43,878 nt of DNA from Firmicutes bacterium HGW-Firmicutes-4 (GCA_002841405.1 PGZR01000007.1:1-43878), one strand, 5' to 3'. Shown: positions 6,760 to 16,568, counted from the first letter of the stretch. Notes: generated from the sequence alone by a model not told the origin. Numbers and translations are program-made.

Positions 6760-8511
6760 ATGGATATATTGCTCGTCAAATCACACCGCTATGTCAGCGG
6801 TTATATTCCCGGCAGTAATCTGGGGATGAATATACTGACCCAACTATTAAGGCAAAAGGGATATCAGGCCGAGATGTTTCAGGGCTATGCCAAAGAAGCG
6901 TTGGATTATGTCATCGCTGTGATGGAAACAGAGGACAAACCCAAAATTATCGGCTTTTACTGTGATTTTAACAATATTCACTGGGTCAAAACCTTTGCCC
7001 AGGAGGTCAAAAAGCGGTATCCCGAGGTGATTCTATTGGCTGGGGGTCCGCAGACAGCGGGGATGGACGCTGAATTTTTAAGGGATAACGCCATCGCAGC
7101 AGCCTGTATCGGTGAAGGGGAAGAGACGATCCTGGAGCTGATGGATTATTTTATAAACAGGAAGGGTTCACTCGAAGCGATTCAGGGAATTGTGTTCCTT
7201 GATGAAACTGGTGCCCTGGTGGAAAATGAGCCGAGAAAGCCGCCGGAAGAACTGGATGCGATTCCCTGGCCCGACATCACCCTGACCAATGATTACAAAC
7301 ATTTTGGCCTGCTACCGATCTTGACCGGCCGGGGCTGTCCTTTTGGCTGTACCTTCTGCTATGAAGGTGCCAATGCCAAACGGGTTCGCCGGCACTCCGT
7401 GCCATCGCTGATGGACGAAATCAGAGCCAATTTCAAACGCAATCCAGCGATTAATTATATTAACTTTCTCGATGATACCTTTACCCTGGATCATAAGCGG
7501 GTCAATCAGATTTGCGAAGAAATCAAAGAAATTCGCAAGGATTATGATTTTGTCTGGTTTGCCAGCGCCCATATTTCCACCATTGACAAACACCGGGAGA
7601 TGGCCCGGAATTTGGCCGAGGCTGGTCTGAAAAAGATTTTTTTTGGATTGGAGTCCGGCAGTGACCAGGTTTTAAAGAGCTATAATAAAAAAATAACCCG
7701 TAAAATGGCGGTGGATGTCATTGACCACTGTGTTGAATCAGGGATTCACGGCATTTCCGGCAATATTATTATTGGTGGGCCTCATGAAACCCGGGATACT
7801 ATCGCGGAATCCGAAGATTTGATTATGGAACTGCTTTACCTGGCGCCAGGTCAGTTCGAAACCGCATATTTTTCATTTTTACCTTATCCCAAAACCCCCA
7901 TCACCCTCAATCCGGAAAAATTCGGAATGGCCATCTATGAGGATCTGATTGACTGCTGTAATGAGGATATTCCCCTTTCCCGCACTAAAGAACTAGATTT
8001 TACGGACCTGATTAATATTCGTTTGCAGGCTAACAAACGGCTTCAGAATGAAATGCGCAAAATTTATTTTGATGGCAAAATTCCCGAAGCGGTAATTCTG
8101 GATTCCTACCGGTTGGGCCGTCAGTATGGTGTTTTTACCCGTTGGAATGACTATGTCTATAAGAATATTCCGATCGATGATGCCTACTGGAAAATGCGGG
8201 CCTCGGATCAGTATCTTATTAATGCTCAATTGGGAAGCAATGATGAAGCGGCGATTGTCCACCGTACCTTTGAACTGTGGCTGTACACCGATGTCAGCGG
8301 TGAAAAACCGCAGATATTCGGACAGGTATTGGATGAAATCGACTATACCCTGCTAAAATTATGTAATGGCAAGCTTTCCAAAAAAGAAATTCTGCAACAG
8401 GGAAGAATGAAACTGGATCCCCAGGGAAAAAATGCTGATTTCTACCACCAGGCGGAGCAATCCCTGAACAAAATGGAGGGGCATAAGTGGATTTTATACC
8501 GGAAGCCATAA
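6760..8511 (+). CDS. B12-binding radical SAM RiPP-modifying enzyme
   Basis: A 583-residue single-module enzyme. The start is placed at ATG 6760 because AAAGGGGGAAG lies just upstream and MDILLVKSHRYVSG is the expected first strand of a B12-binding domain; an upstream in-frame GTG (6709) lies inside the hairpin and adds 17 unlikely residues. The B12 domain carries LAGGPQTAGM. The radical SAM core has GRGCPFGCTFC (Cys193, 197, 200) followed by YEGANAKRVRR. The C-terminal domain retains YTLLKLCNGKLSKKEI, the same PqqD-like pattern as in its sisters. It overlaps the next gene by 25 bases, which implies coupled translation. Its substrate is presumably one or both precursors encoded directly upstream. 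Confidence 0.88.
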   Translation: MDILLVKSHRYVSGYIPGSNLGMNILTQLLRQKGYQAEMFQGYAKEALDYVIAVMETEDKPKIIGFYCDFNNIHWVKTFAQEVKKRYPEVILLAGGPQTAGMDAEFLRDNAIAAACIGEGEETILELMDYFINRKGSLEAIQGIVFLDETGALVENEPRKPPEELDAIPWPDITLTNDYKHFGLLPILTGRGCPFGCTFCYEGANAKRVRRHSVPSLMDEIRANFKRNPAINYINFLDDTFTLDHKRVNQICEEIKEIRKDYDFVWFASAHISTIDKHREMARNLAEAGLKKIFFGLESGSDQVLKSYNKKITRKMAVDVIDHCVESGIHGISGNIIIGGPHETRDTIAESEDLIMELLYLAPGQFETAYFSFLPYPKTPITLNPEKFGMAIYEDLIDCCNEDIPLSRTKELDFTDLINIRLQANKRLQNEMRKIYFDGKIPEAVILDSYRLGRQYGVFTRWNDYVYKNIPIDDAYWKMRASDQYLINAQLGSNDEAAIVHRTFELWLYTDVSGEKPQIFGQVLDEIDYTLLKLCNGKLSKKEILQQGRMKLDPQGKNADFYHQAEQSLNKMEGHKWILYRKP

Positions 8512-10190
8512 TTAACAAACCCGAAGTTCTATTGGTCTACACCCAACGGATGGTCCGGGGCCGGACCTTTGAAATGATCGAAAATCTGGGGATTTTGACC
8601 CTGGCGGCGCAACTCAATGCCAATGGTTTTGACGCAAAAACCTATACTGGCATTACTACCGACGCGGTAAAAACCATCGAAAAAATGAAAGACCGCCTGT
8701 TTGCGGTCTGTTTTTACTGTGATTTTGATAATCGCTCAGCGGTGGCGGCCATCAGCAACTATTTAAAAAAGCATTATGATTTTTATGTGGTAGTGGGAGG
8801 CCCTCAGACCCTGCATATGACCGAAGAAGAGCTGGACATTTATCAGGCTGACGGAATTCTAAAAGGTGAAGGTGAAGAGAGCCTGTTAACCTGGTTGGGT
8901 GCCAGGGCCCGGGGTGAAGAGGTGCTTGTTCCGGGAGAACTTCGTAAATCCCAAAATGCCGATTACGTCTACCTGGAAGATTTTTCAAAATACGAATTGC
9001 CCCGCAACGAAGATGTGCTTAATTATCAGGAACGACCGCTGTTGTCGGTGATTACTGCCAGGGGCTGTCCCTATCGCTGTGCCTTTTGCTTTGAGGGCGG
9101 AAATTCTAAAAACTTGCGGATGCGAACCGCGGAAGCGGTGCTGGACGAAATAGCAGCCCGTTTAAAAAACAGTCAACGACCGCGATACCTGTTTTTCTGT
9201 GATGATACCTTCACCACCAATCCAGTTAGATTAAAAAAGATCTTAGCCGGTTTGCGAACGCTTCGAAAAAAATATGATTTTGTCTGGTTTTGTGAAGGCC
9301 ATCCCGGGTTTTTGGTAAAGCATCCGGCACTGATTCGCGAAATGATTGACAGTGGCATGGTGCGGATGCAGATCGGGATGGAGTCAGGGGTGGACGATGT
9401 GCTGAAAGCCTATGGCAAACAGGCCAGCTCCGCGGACATAAAAAGGGTGGTGGAGATCTGCTACGCTGAAGGATTACCCCAATTAACCGGAAATTATATT
9501 ATTGGCGGAGCCTTTGAAACAGCGGTAACCCTGGCCGAGACCACTAAAACAGCCCTGGCGCTGCTGGACCTGGCACCGGGGATGCTGGACTTATCAACAA
9601 CCTTTATGATGCCCCTGCCCGGCACCCAGATTTATAATCATCCCGAAAAATTCGGGATTGTTCTGGAAGACCGGGAATGCCTGACCAACCTGGAGGATTT
9701 TCCGGTCAACCATACTCAAGCGCTGTCACTGCCGGAAATCTGTATGGGTCGCTCCCGGTTTATTACGGCCGTCTCCAACAAAATGAAGGAACAGTTTGAA
9801 AAAGGTCTGATTCCCCAAGAACGGATTAAAGCCGACTTCAACCTGGCCTTTAACTATGGTATTGCGGCCGGATACCTTAAATTTATTTATGCCAAAGACG
9901 CGATCATGATAGCGTACTACAAAAAATTGATTGAGTACAGAGGCCTTTTGAAAGAATGGCATGAGCTTAGTGAGGAAGAAAGAAATACCTGGATTATCCA
10001 CAAAATCCCGGATTTTTCGATGTTGGATCTGAACACTCTCAGTCAAACCGAAGTTGAGATTCTCAGTTATTCGGGGCGATTTGCCAGCACTGAAATGGCA
10101 GAAAAATTGAATTTGTCTGCCGGGGACCTAAAAAAGTTGTTGTTGAAAATGAGTGACGAGCATTTGATTTTATTTTCAGCATTTATTTAG
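8487..10190 (+). CDS. B12-binding radical SAM RiPP-modifying enzyme
   Basis: A 567-residue protein starting at GTG 8487, inside the end of the previous gene, with GGAGGGG (8475-8481) as ribosome site. The N-terminal B12-binding domain includes EVLLVYTQR and VVGGPQTLHM. The radical SAM core has ARGCPYRCAFC (Cys194, 198, 201). The C-terminal domain (about 510-567) is the least conserved of the set: SQTEVEILSYSGRFAS lacks the C-x-GK pattern seen in the others, so if that domain binds leader peptide, this copy may differ in specificity or depend on a partner. The position as last modifying gene, just before the export genes, fits a dedicated RiPP operon. Confidence 0.87.
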   Translation: MDFIPEAIINKPEVLLVYTQRMVRGRTFEMIENLGILTLAAQLNANGFDAKTYTGITTDAVKTIEKMKDRLFAVCFYCDFDNRSAVAAISNYLKKHYDFYVVVGGPQTLHMTEEELDIYQADGILKGEGEESLLTWLGARARGEEVLVPGELRKSQNADYVYLEDFSKYELPRNEDVLNYQERPLLSVITARGCPYRCAFCFEGGNSKNLRMRTAEAVLDEIAARLKNSQRPRYLFFCDDTFTTNPVRLKKILAGLRTLRKKYDFVWFCEGHPGFLVKHPALIREMIDSGMVRMQIGMESGVDDVLKAYGKQASSADIKRVVEICYAEGLPQLTGNYIIGGAFETAVTLAETTKTALALLDLAPGMLDLSTTFMMPLPGTQIYNHPEKFGIVLEDRECLTNLEDFPVNHTQALSLPEICMGRSRFITAVSNKMKEQFEKGLIPQERIKADFNLAFNYGIAAGYLKFIYAKDAIMIAYYKKLIEYRGLLKEWHELSEEERNTWIIHKIPDFSMLDLNTLSQTEVEILSYSGRFASTEMAEKLNLSAGDLKKLLLKMSDEHLILFSAFI

Positions 10191-10222
10191 TTTAAGAATT
10201 ATACAAATGTAAGGAGAAGGCT

Positions 10223-11365
10223 ATGAAAAAACACCTTATGATCTTATCGATCTTATTGATTGGCCTGGTGTTTTGCTTTGGCTGCACAGCAGAAACTGCC
10301 AAAACCAACACCCTGTCGGTGGATGTGGTTTATCCATTCTCGCAGGAGTACAGTGAGTCCTTCAAAAATGGCATCGAACTGGCTGCCAAGGAGATCAATG
10401 AGCAGGGCGGGATCCTCAATCATACCATCGCAATCAATTACAATGACGATGGTAATAACACCAATACCGCCGTGGAAGTAGCTACCAGAATTGGCGAAAA
10501 TCCGGGTTTTCCGATTGTCATCGGACATCGGAGCACCGATGATGTGCTAAAGGTGGGGAGCATCTATAACCAGAATAATAAGCTGCTGTTCGCACCGATT
10601 ATCGCCAGCTCGAAACTGAATCTGGCTGAGAATGAGGGCGCCTATCTCTGCGCGCCGTCGGATGATGCTATGGCCAGTGAAATGGTCAATAGTATGGCTG
10701 TTCAGGGCATCCGCCGGATTGCCGTTGTTCATACCGCCGGCAATACCTATGGCAAAGATTATATTCAAAAAGTTGAAGAACATGCTGGGGAAGCCGGCAT
10801 TGAAATTGTTGATGCCGTGTCTTATCTGCCAAATCTGGATTATTTTCGTTATTATCTAAAAAAATGGGACAGTCTGGGCGCTCAGGCCATCGTTACCGCC
10901 TGTGTCGGCGAGGATATCACCGCGCTTTATGGGTATCTGGAAAAAACCGGCAATACCCGGCCAATTTTTGCCAGCTATGACATTGAGATTCAGCCCTATA
11001 TAATTCCCCAGAGCATGAAAAGCCTGACTCAGGTCACCAGTTATTTTAACAATACCGCCACGGCGGGTTCCGAAGCGTCATTTATTCAGGCTTATCAACA
11101 GGCCTATGGGAAGAATCCCGATTTACCGGCGGCTCAGGCCTACATGAATATGCACCTGGCGGCAGCCGCGGCGAACCAGGCCCAGAGTCTGGACGTAGCG
11201 GCCCTTAAAAAGGTGCTGGGAGAGAACAGTTTTGATACCATCTATGGCAGTTTAAGCTTTGATAAACGCCTGATCGAGGGGATTCCGGTGTTCCAGAAGA
11301 TCTATGTCAATGATCAATTGGTGCCCAGGGACAATTTGACGGGGGGAGGACAGGGTAGTGAGTAA
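10223..11365 (+). CDS. Substrate-binding lipoprotein, branched-chain amino acid-binding (type 1 periplasmic-binding) family
   Basis: A 380-residue protein with a lipoprotein signal peptide: charged MKKH, a hydrophobic stretch and the lipobox FCFGC with Cys at residue 21. The mature part has the LivJ-like fold signature: a first strand followed by SFKNGIELAAKEINEQGG, then VIGHRSTDDVL, a second lobe beginning RRIAVVHTAGNTYGKDY, and the closing region about 350. Such proteins normally deliver amino acids or other small ligands to an ABC importer, but no importer permease lies nearby. It sits 32 bases after the last modifying enzyme and overlaps the HlyD-like gene by eight bases, so it belongs to the RiPP operon. 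It may sense or capture the extracellular peptide, or act in immunity; these roles are inference. Confidence 0.85.
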   Translation: MKKHLMILSILLIGLVFCFGCTAETAKTNTLSVDVVYPFSQEYSESFKNGIELAAKEINEQGGILNHTIAINYNDDGNNTNTAVEVATRIGENPGFPIVIGHRSTDDVLKVGSIYNQNNKLLFAPIIASSKLNLAENEGAYLCAPSDDAMASEMVNSMAVQGIRRIAVVHTAGNTYGKDYIQKVEEHAGEAGIEIVDAVSYLPNLDYFRYYLKKWDSLGAQAIVTACVGEDITALYGYLEKTGNTRPIFASYDIEIQPYIIPQSMKSLTQVTSYFNNTATAGSEASFIQAYQQAYGKNPDLPAAQAYMNMHLAAAAANQAQSLDVAALKKVLGENSFDTIYGSLSFDKRLIEGIPVFQKIYVNDQLVPRDNLTGGGQGSE

Positions 11366-12182
11366 ATCCATTTTTAAAAATAAAGAGGATAAAAGCACCA
11401 AGAAAAGTGAACATGCAGCCCTGATGACGGTCATCGGTCCGGGGAATTTGCTGATATTGCTGGGGATTATTATTTTTTTAGTCGGTGTGATTATTTATTC
11501 GATTACCGTTCCCATTAATATCACCACCACCTTGGACGCGGTGGTATCTTATGGCGAAGGAACCGCCCAAGTGGTGGTTGAAAATGAAGGGATCTTATCC
11601 CAGCTCAGTGTCTCCAATGGCGATTATGTTAAACGGGGCGATCTGCTGGGTGTACTGACCACCGAGGAGACCGCAGCTCTGATCACCAGTGGGGCAGTTT
11701 TAACTGATCAGGAAAAAAGCCTGGTTAAACGACAAACGATGATTGTCGCCATGGAAAGCGGTGTGGTGGCTGACCTGCGTTTTCAGGACGGCGCATTCTT
11801 GCCTAAAAACAGCACCTTGTGTCAAATTGTCAAACGGGAGAACGAAGAAACCACAGTGGTGGTACTGGCTTATTCCAGCTATGAACAGGCGATTAATGTT
11901 AAACAGGGGGACCGGGCGTTTGTAGCGGTGGAATCGGCATCCACCGATGAGTACGGATATTTAAGAGGGATTGTGCGAAGTGTCCAGCTCAGCGGTTTGT
12001 CTCAGGATCAGGGAAGTCCCATCGAAATGCAAATCATCATCGATCCCAAGGTAGATGATCAGGGGAATTATATCTGGACCAAAGAAAACAATGGTTTCAG
12101 TGGTGAGATTACCGCTGGGACCTCCGCCAGTGCAACGATTTTCACCGATCAGTTATATCTCATTGATTTGATTATCTCTTAG
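11358..12182 (+). CDS. HlyD-like membrane fusion protein of an NHLM-type RiPP export system
   Basis: A 274-residue protein beginning at GTG 11358, overlapping the previous gene by eight bases and preceded by GGGGGGAGG. After a short basic tail there is one membrane helix (about residues 28-52, NLLILLGIIIFLVGVIIY). The rest lies outside the membrane and looks like a shortened HlyD/biotinyl-lipoyl adaptor: VVENEGILSQLSVSNGDYV is the lipoyl-type hairpin, and ESGVVADLRFQDGAFL is its second half. These adaptors pair with the two ABC transporters of the nitrile-hydratase-leader/Nif11 microcin systems, whose genes follow immediately. It is short for an HlyD protein, consistent with a Gram-positive host without an outer membrane. 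Confidence 0.85.
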   Translation: MSKSIFKNKEDKSTKKSEHAALMTVIGPGNLLILLGIIIFLVGVIIYSITVPINITTTLDAVVSYGEGTAQVVVENEGILSQLSVSNGDYVKRGDLLGVLTTEETAALITSGAVLTDQEKSLVKRQTMIVAMESGVVADLRFQDGAFLPKNSTLCQIVKRENEETTVVVLAYSSYEQAINVKQGDRAFVAVESASTDEYGYLRGIVRSVQLSGLSQDQGSPIEMQIIIDPKVDDQGNYIWTKENNGFSGEITAGTSASATIFTDQLYLIDLIIS

Positions 12183-12199
12183 AAAGGCGGTATAGACTC

Positions 12200-14401
12200 A
12201 TGACGAATTCAGAAACCGAGAAAAGTCGGGATGAGCACGAAAAACTGCCTAAAATAGCTAAGGTACCGGTAGTGCTGCAAATGGAAGCAGTAGAGTGCGG
12301 GGTAGCATCGCTTTCGATGATTCTGGCCTACTATGGGCGCTACGAAACCCTGGAGACACTCCGGATTGATTGCGGGGTCTCACGGGACGGGGTAAAAGCC
12401 GGAAATATTGCCAGAACAGCCCGACTTTACGGCCTCGAGTCCCAGGGCTTTGTCTGTACCGTAGATAAGTTAAAAGAAATGACGATGCCGGTGATTATTC
12501 ACTGGGATTTCAGTCATTTTGTCGTCCTGGAAGGGTTTAAAAATGACAAGGTTTATTTGTGCGATCCGGCTTCGGGACAACGGGTAATCACTGCGGAAGA
12601 ACTGGGACAGATGTTTACCGGGGTGGTGATTGAGTCCCGACCGGGACCGGATTTTAAAAAGGCCGGGGAAAAGCCCGATGTCTGGAAGGCGCTTTTTAAA
12701 CGGCTATCCCAAACCGGGATTTCACCCTTGCTTTATGCCCTGGTGCTGGGGGTGCTGCTGGTTATTCCCGGTTTGATTATTGCCAATTACGCCAAAATAT
12801 TTGTCGACTATTACCTCAACAACACCGAAAAATTTGATATTTTGATTTTTGTTTTTATTTTGCTAAACACCGTGGTACTCCAGGCCATTCTTAACTGGCT
12901 GAAGGAGAACGCGCTGGTGCGGATGGAGAACTATATTGCTATCGACAGTGCCGGCACCTATCTTCGTCATGTTCTGCGGTTGCCGGTGGAGTTTTTTAAT
13001 CAGCGCCAATCCGGGGATATCAACAGCCGGATGCAAAGCATCAATACCGTGGCAACCGCGCTGTCTTCTAATCTGGCCCGTATTCTGGTTAATCTGGTCA
13101 CGGCTTTTTTATACCTGATTCTGCTTTTTCAATATAATGTCATTTTGACCCTGATTGGTATCGTCATCACCGGGATCAACATCTTTCTGCTGCAATACAC
13201 AGCCAAAAAGAATGCTGATAACAACCGGGTGCTGCTACAGTATCAGGGCAAATCGATTGGCTGGATCATGGTTAATCTCAAATCCATCGAAACCATTAAA
13301 TCAATTGGCGAGGAAGACAATTTCTTTACCCGCATCGCTGGTCTCAGTGCCGAAACCCTGGCGGTGGAACAGCGTATGGGTCGGATTGAAGCCGTTATTT
13401 CGGTGCTGCCGACCCTGCTGACGGCGATCTTAACAGCTCTGATCTTTACTATCGGTAGTGAGTACGTATTAATGGGAACCATGACCATTGGGACCTTCGT
13501 GGCCTTTAATACGCTGATGACTGGCTTTACCCAGCCAATGAGTGAGCTGGTTAGCACCAGTGCCGCCTTACAGGGGATGATCGCCGATATTGCGCGTCTC
13601 GATGATGTCGAAAAATATCCGGAAGATATCGCCCTGGAGTCGGAAAAAATTTCATTGGATGGATTTGACTGTGATCAATTAGAAGGCGAGATTGAGATTC
13701 GGGATCTGACCTTTGGCTATAACCGACTCTCAGACCCGATTATTCAGGGCTTGAACCTGACCCTCCGGGCCGGTGGTTCGATCGCCCTGGTCGGTTCATC
13801 GGGAAGCGGCAAATCGACCATTGCCAAAATGATAACCACCCTTTACCAGCCCTGGAGCGGTGAAATACGCATTGATGGGATTAATATCAAGGATATTCCG
13901 GCTGAGCTGCGGGTCAATACGATGAGCTCGGTCGATCAGGAAATCGTGATGTATTCAGCCTCAGTGCTGGATAACATTACCATGTGGGATGAAACCATTG
14001 CGGTCGAGGATGTTATCCAGGCCACCAAAGATGCCTGTATCTATGAGGATATTCTGGCTTTGCCCAACGCCTTTGACCACATTTTAAGCGAAGGCGGAAA
14101 AAACTTAAGCGGCGGGCAGCGACAGCGACTGGAAATCGCCCGGGCCTTATGCAAAAATCCCCGGATCCTGGTGATGGATGAGGCCACCAGTGCGCTGGAT
14201 ACGGCCACCGAGGCCGAGGTCAGTGAAAACATCCGGCGCCGCGGCATCAGCACTATTCTGGTGGCCCACCGGTTATCAACGATTCGCGATTGTGATGAGA
14301 TCATCGTACTGAGCTGCGGGGTTGTCAAAGAGCGCGGCACCCATGAAGAATTGATGGCTTTGGGCGGTGAGTATGCAAGTCTGATCAGAACTGAGGGATA
14401 G
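12200..14401 (+). CDS. Peptidase-containing ABC exporter (C39 protease, membrane domain, ATPase)
   Basis: A 733-residue bifunctional exporter. Residues 20-150 are a C39 cysteine protease: catalytic Cys33 in MEAVECGVAS, His106 in SHFVVLEGF and Asp122 in CDPASG, all present. It should cut the precursors after the GG of AAGG during export. A six-helix membrane domain follows (about 170-460), then an ATPase with Walker A GSSGSGKST (about 530-540), signature LSGGQRQRLE (about 635) and Walker B ILVMDEATSALD (about 655). Length and layout match the first ABC protein of NHLM-type systems. It lies 17 bases after the adaptor gene and two bases before the second ABC gene. Confidence 0.93.
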   Translation: MTNSETEKSRDEHEKLPKIAKVPVVLQMEAVECGVASLSMILAYYGRYETLETLRIDCGVSRDGVKAGNIARTARLYGLESQGFVCTVDKLKEMTMPVIIHWDFSHFVVLEGFKNDKVYLCDPASGQRVITAEELGQMFTGVVIESRPGPDFKKAGEKPDVWKALFKRLSQTGISPLLYALVLGVLLVIPGLIIANYAKIFVDYYLNNTEKFDILIFVFILLNTVVLQAILNWLKENALVRMENYIAIDSAGTYLRHVLRLPVEFFNQRQSGDINSRMQSINTVATALSSNLARILVNLVTAFLYLILLFQYNVILTLIGIVITGINIFLLQYTAKKNADNNRVLLQYQGKSIGWIMVNLKSIETIKSIGEEDNFFTRIAGLSAETLAVEQRMGRIEAVISVLPTLLTAILTALIFTIGSEYVLMGTMTIGTFVAFNTLMTGFTQPMSELVSTSAALQGMIADIARLDDVEKYPEDIALESEKISLDGFDCDQLEGEIEIRDLTFGYNRLSDPIIQGLNLTLRAGGSIALVGSSGSGKSTIAKMITTLYQPWSGEIRIDGINIKDIPAELRVNTMSSVDQEIVMYSASVLDNITMWDETIAVEDVIQATKDACIYEDILALPNAFDHILSEGGKNLSGGQRQRLEIARALCKNPRILVMDEATSALDTATEAEVSENIRRRGISTILVAHRLSTIRDCDEIIVLSCGVVKERGTHEELMALGGEYASLIRTEG

Positions 14402-14403
14402 AG

Positions 14404-16551
14404 ATGGCAAAAAAATTAGAAGAGATCCGACAGATCAATAAAAAGTATGATAACAGCGCCAAAAAAGCCTTTGACAGCGTTTTATCCCCCAAAAAATCGG
14501 CGGCATCCCAGGATGATAACCCGCTGATCGCGGCGGTGATTAAGGTCGCCGAGGCAATGGGAATTGTCGTAAAAATTCCGCCCCTGCGTAAGCTTAATAG
14601 CGGTGGTGATCAATTTAAACTGATCGCCGATGAATCGGGATTTCGCATTCGTCAGGTGGAGTTAAAAGCCGATTGGTATAAAAACGACAATGGCCCGATG
14701 CTGGCCTTTACCATGACTGGAGAGCCAGTCGCTCTGATCCCCAAATCCCCAACCCGCTATCGGTGCTTTCGTGCTGATGGGGGATCTCAGGAAGTTGATG
14801 GCCAGTTGGAATTCGACCGGGCTTATGTTTTTTACCCACCCTTGCCCAAAGAACCAGTATCTTTTTTAGATATGATAAAATTGGGATTAAAACTGTTCCG
14901 GCGGCGGGATCTGGTCTGGACCCTGGTGCTGGCAGTGATGACCGCGCTGCTATCGCTGTTGCCGGCAATGGCCATGCAGGAGACCTTCAATGTCTGGATT
15001 CCCCAAAATCAATCGGTGACGATTCTGGTGGTGGGATTTATTCTGGTGGCTGTGGCCATCAGTCGAGGTCTGTTTACCATGGTTCAAAACATCTGTATTC
15101 TCCGTATTCAGGGCAAATTGTCGATTTTGCAGAATTCGCTGCTGGATAAACTGTTATCGCTACCGGCTTCATTTTTTAAACAGTATTCATCGGGAGCGTT
15201 GGCCATGCGGGCCACCGGTTTTGCGATGATTCAGAAGATTTTATCGGTTAACGTGATTACGATGATCATCACCAGCTCTTTTTCGATTATCAATGGATTT
15301 TATATTTTTACCATCAATCCCACCATTGGCTGGATTGCCATGGCTTTAACCGCGGTCAGCGTGGCGATCACCCTGGTCATCGGAAAAATGCAAATGAAAT
15401 GTCAACGTATCTCGCTGGAAATGTCCAATGATATTTCAGGGATGGTGTTTGAGCTGATCACTTCGGTTTCGCGGCTGCGGGTGGCTGGAGCCGAAAGTCG
15501 CTCCTATCTGAAATGGGTCCGGGAGTATGCCAAACAGCGAAAAGTGGAGTATAGAAGAGGACAGCTGATGGCGCTGTTGCGGTTAACGACCATTGCCCTG
15601 CCGACCCTGTCAATGTGCGTGATCTATTATTATGTGAGTATCAACAGCATTTCTTCCGGGGGCTTTGTTGCCATCAATTCGGCTTTTGTTATCTTTATAT
15701 CCTCGCTGCTGGGCCTGGTGCAAACCTTGATTTCCATTAACAGCGTGGTGCCCCAGTATGAAAATACCAAACCGATTATTGATGGGGTTCCGGAGGTGGA
15801 TTGTTTTAAAACGACACCGGGAAAAATTCAGGGGGATATCGATATAAAGCACCTGTACTTTTCCTATTACGAAGGCGGTGCAACGATTCTCGACAATATT
15901 TTTATCAATATCAAACATGGCGAATATGTGGCCATTGTTGGAGCTTCCGGCAGCGGTAAATCAACTCTGTTGCGGTTGCTGCTGGGTTTTGAAAAACCGA
16001 CCAGTGGTAGTATTTACTGTGGCGGATTTGATCTGGAAAGTGTCGATATCCGGGAAATCAGAAAGCAAATGGGGGTGGTGCTCCAGGACAGTCAACTGAT
16101 CCCTGGTGATATCTTATCCAATATCGCCGGCTCAAAAAAAGAACTGACCGAAGAAGATGTTTGGGAATTGCTTAAAAAAGTCGGCATGGATGAAGAAATT
16201 CGGGAAATGCCCATGGGTCTTAAAACCATGGTGGCGGAGGGGGCCGGAACCCTGTCCGGGGGCCAGCGGCAGAAGTTGCTGATCGCCAGAGCCATTGCTG
16301 CCAATCCGGCGATTATCTTTTTTGATGAAGCCACCAGCGCCCTGGATAACCGCTCCCAGAAGACTGTCTCGGAAAGTATGAAAAATCTTGATGCCACCCG
16401 GATTGTCATTGCCCATCGGCTCAGTACGATCATGGATTGTGATCGGATTCTGGTCCTGGAAAAGGGCAACATCGTCGAAGCTGGTACCTATGATGAACTG
16501 ATGAAAAAAGAAGCTTATTTTTATAAATACGCCAAAAGACAGCTGGTCTGA
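14404..16551 (+). CDS. NHLM-type ABC transporter, permease and ATPase, without peptidase domain
   Basis: A 715-residue half-transporter. The first 150 residues are soluble and do not contain the C39 catalytic residues; they may be a degenerate N-terminal domain. A membrane domain spans about 160-440 (start LVWTLVLAVMTALLSLLPAM). The ATPase has Walker A GASGSGKST, signature LSGGQRQKLL and Walker B IIFFDEATSALD, all intact. NHLM clusters typically carry this second ABC protein next to the peptidase-containing one, perhaps as a heterodimer partner. The start codon is two bases after the preceding stop. A strong terminator at 16569 ends the operon. Confidence 0.9.
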   Translation: MAKKLEEIRQINKKYDNSAKKAFDSVLSPKKSAASQDDNPLIAAVIKVAEAMGIVVKIPPLRKLNSGGDQFKLIADESGFRIRQVELKADWYKNDNGPMLAFTMTGEPVALIPKSPTRYRCFRADGGSQEVDGQLEFDRAYVFYPPLPKEPVSFLDMIKLGLKLFRRRDLVWTLVLAVMTALLSLLPAMAMQETFNVWIPQNQSVTILVVGFILVAVAISRGLFTMVQNICILRIQGKLSILQNSLLDKLLSLPASFFKQYSSGALAMRATGFAMIQKILSVNVITMIITSSFSIINGFYIFTINPTIGWIAMALTAVSVAITLVIGKMQMKCQRISLEMSNDISGMVFELITSVSRLRVAGAESRSYLKWVREYAKQRKVEYRRGQLMALLRLTTIALPTLSMCVIYYYVSINSISSGGFVAINSAFVIFISSLLGLVQTLISINSVVPQYENTKPIIDGVPEVDCFKTTPGKIQGDIDIKHLYFSYYEGGATILDNIFINIKHGEYVAIVGASGSGKSTLLRLLLGFEKPTSGSIYCGGFDLESVDIREIRKQMGVVLQDSQLIPGDILSNIAGSKKELTEEDVWELLKKVGMDEEIREMPMGLKTMVAEGAGTLSGGQRQKLLIARAIAANPAIIFFDEATSALDNRSQKTVSESMKNLDATRIVIAHRLSTIMDCDRILVLEKGNIVEAGTYDELMKKEAYFYKYAKRQLV

Positions 16552-16568
16552 TAGAAGCAAAAAAAAAC

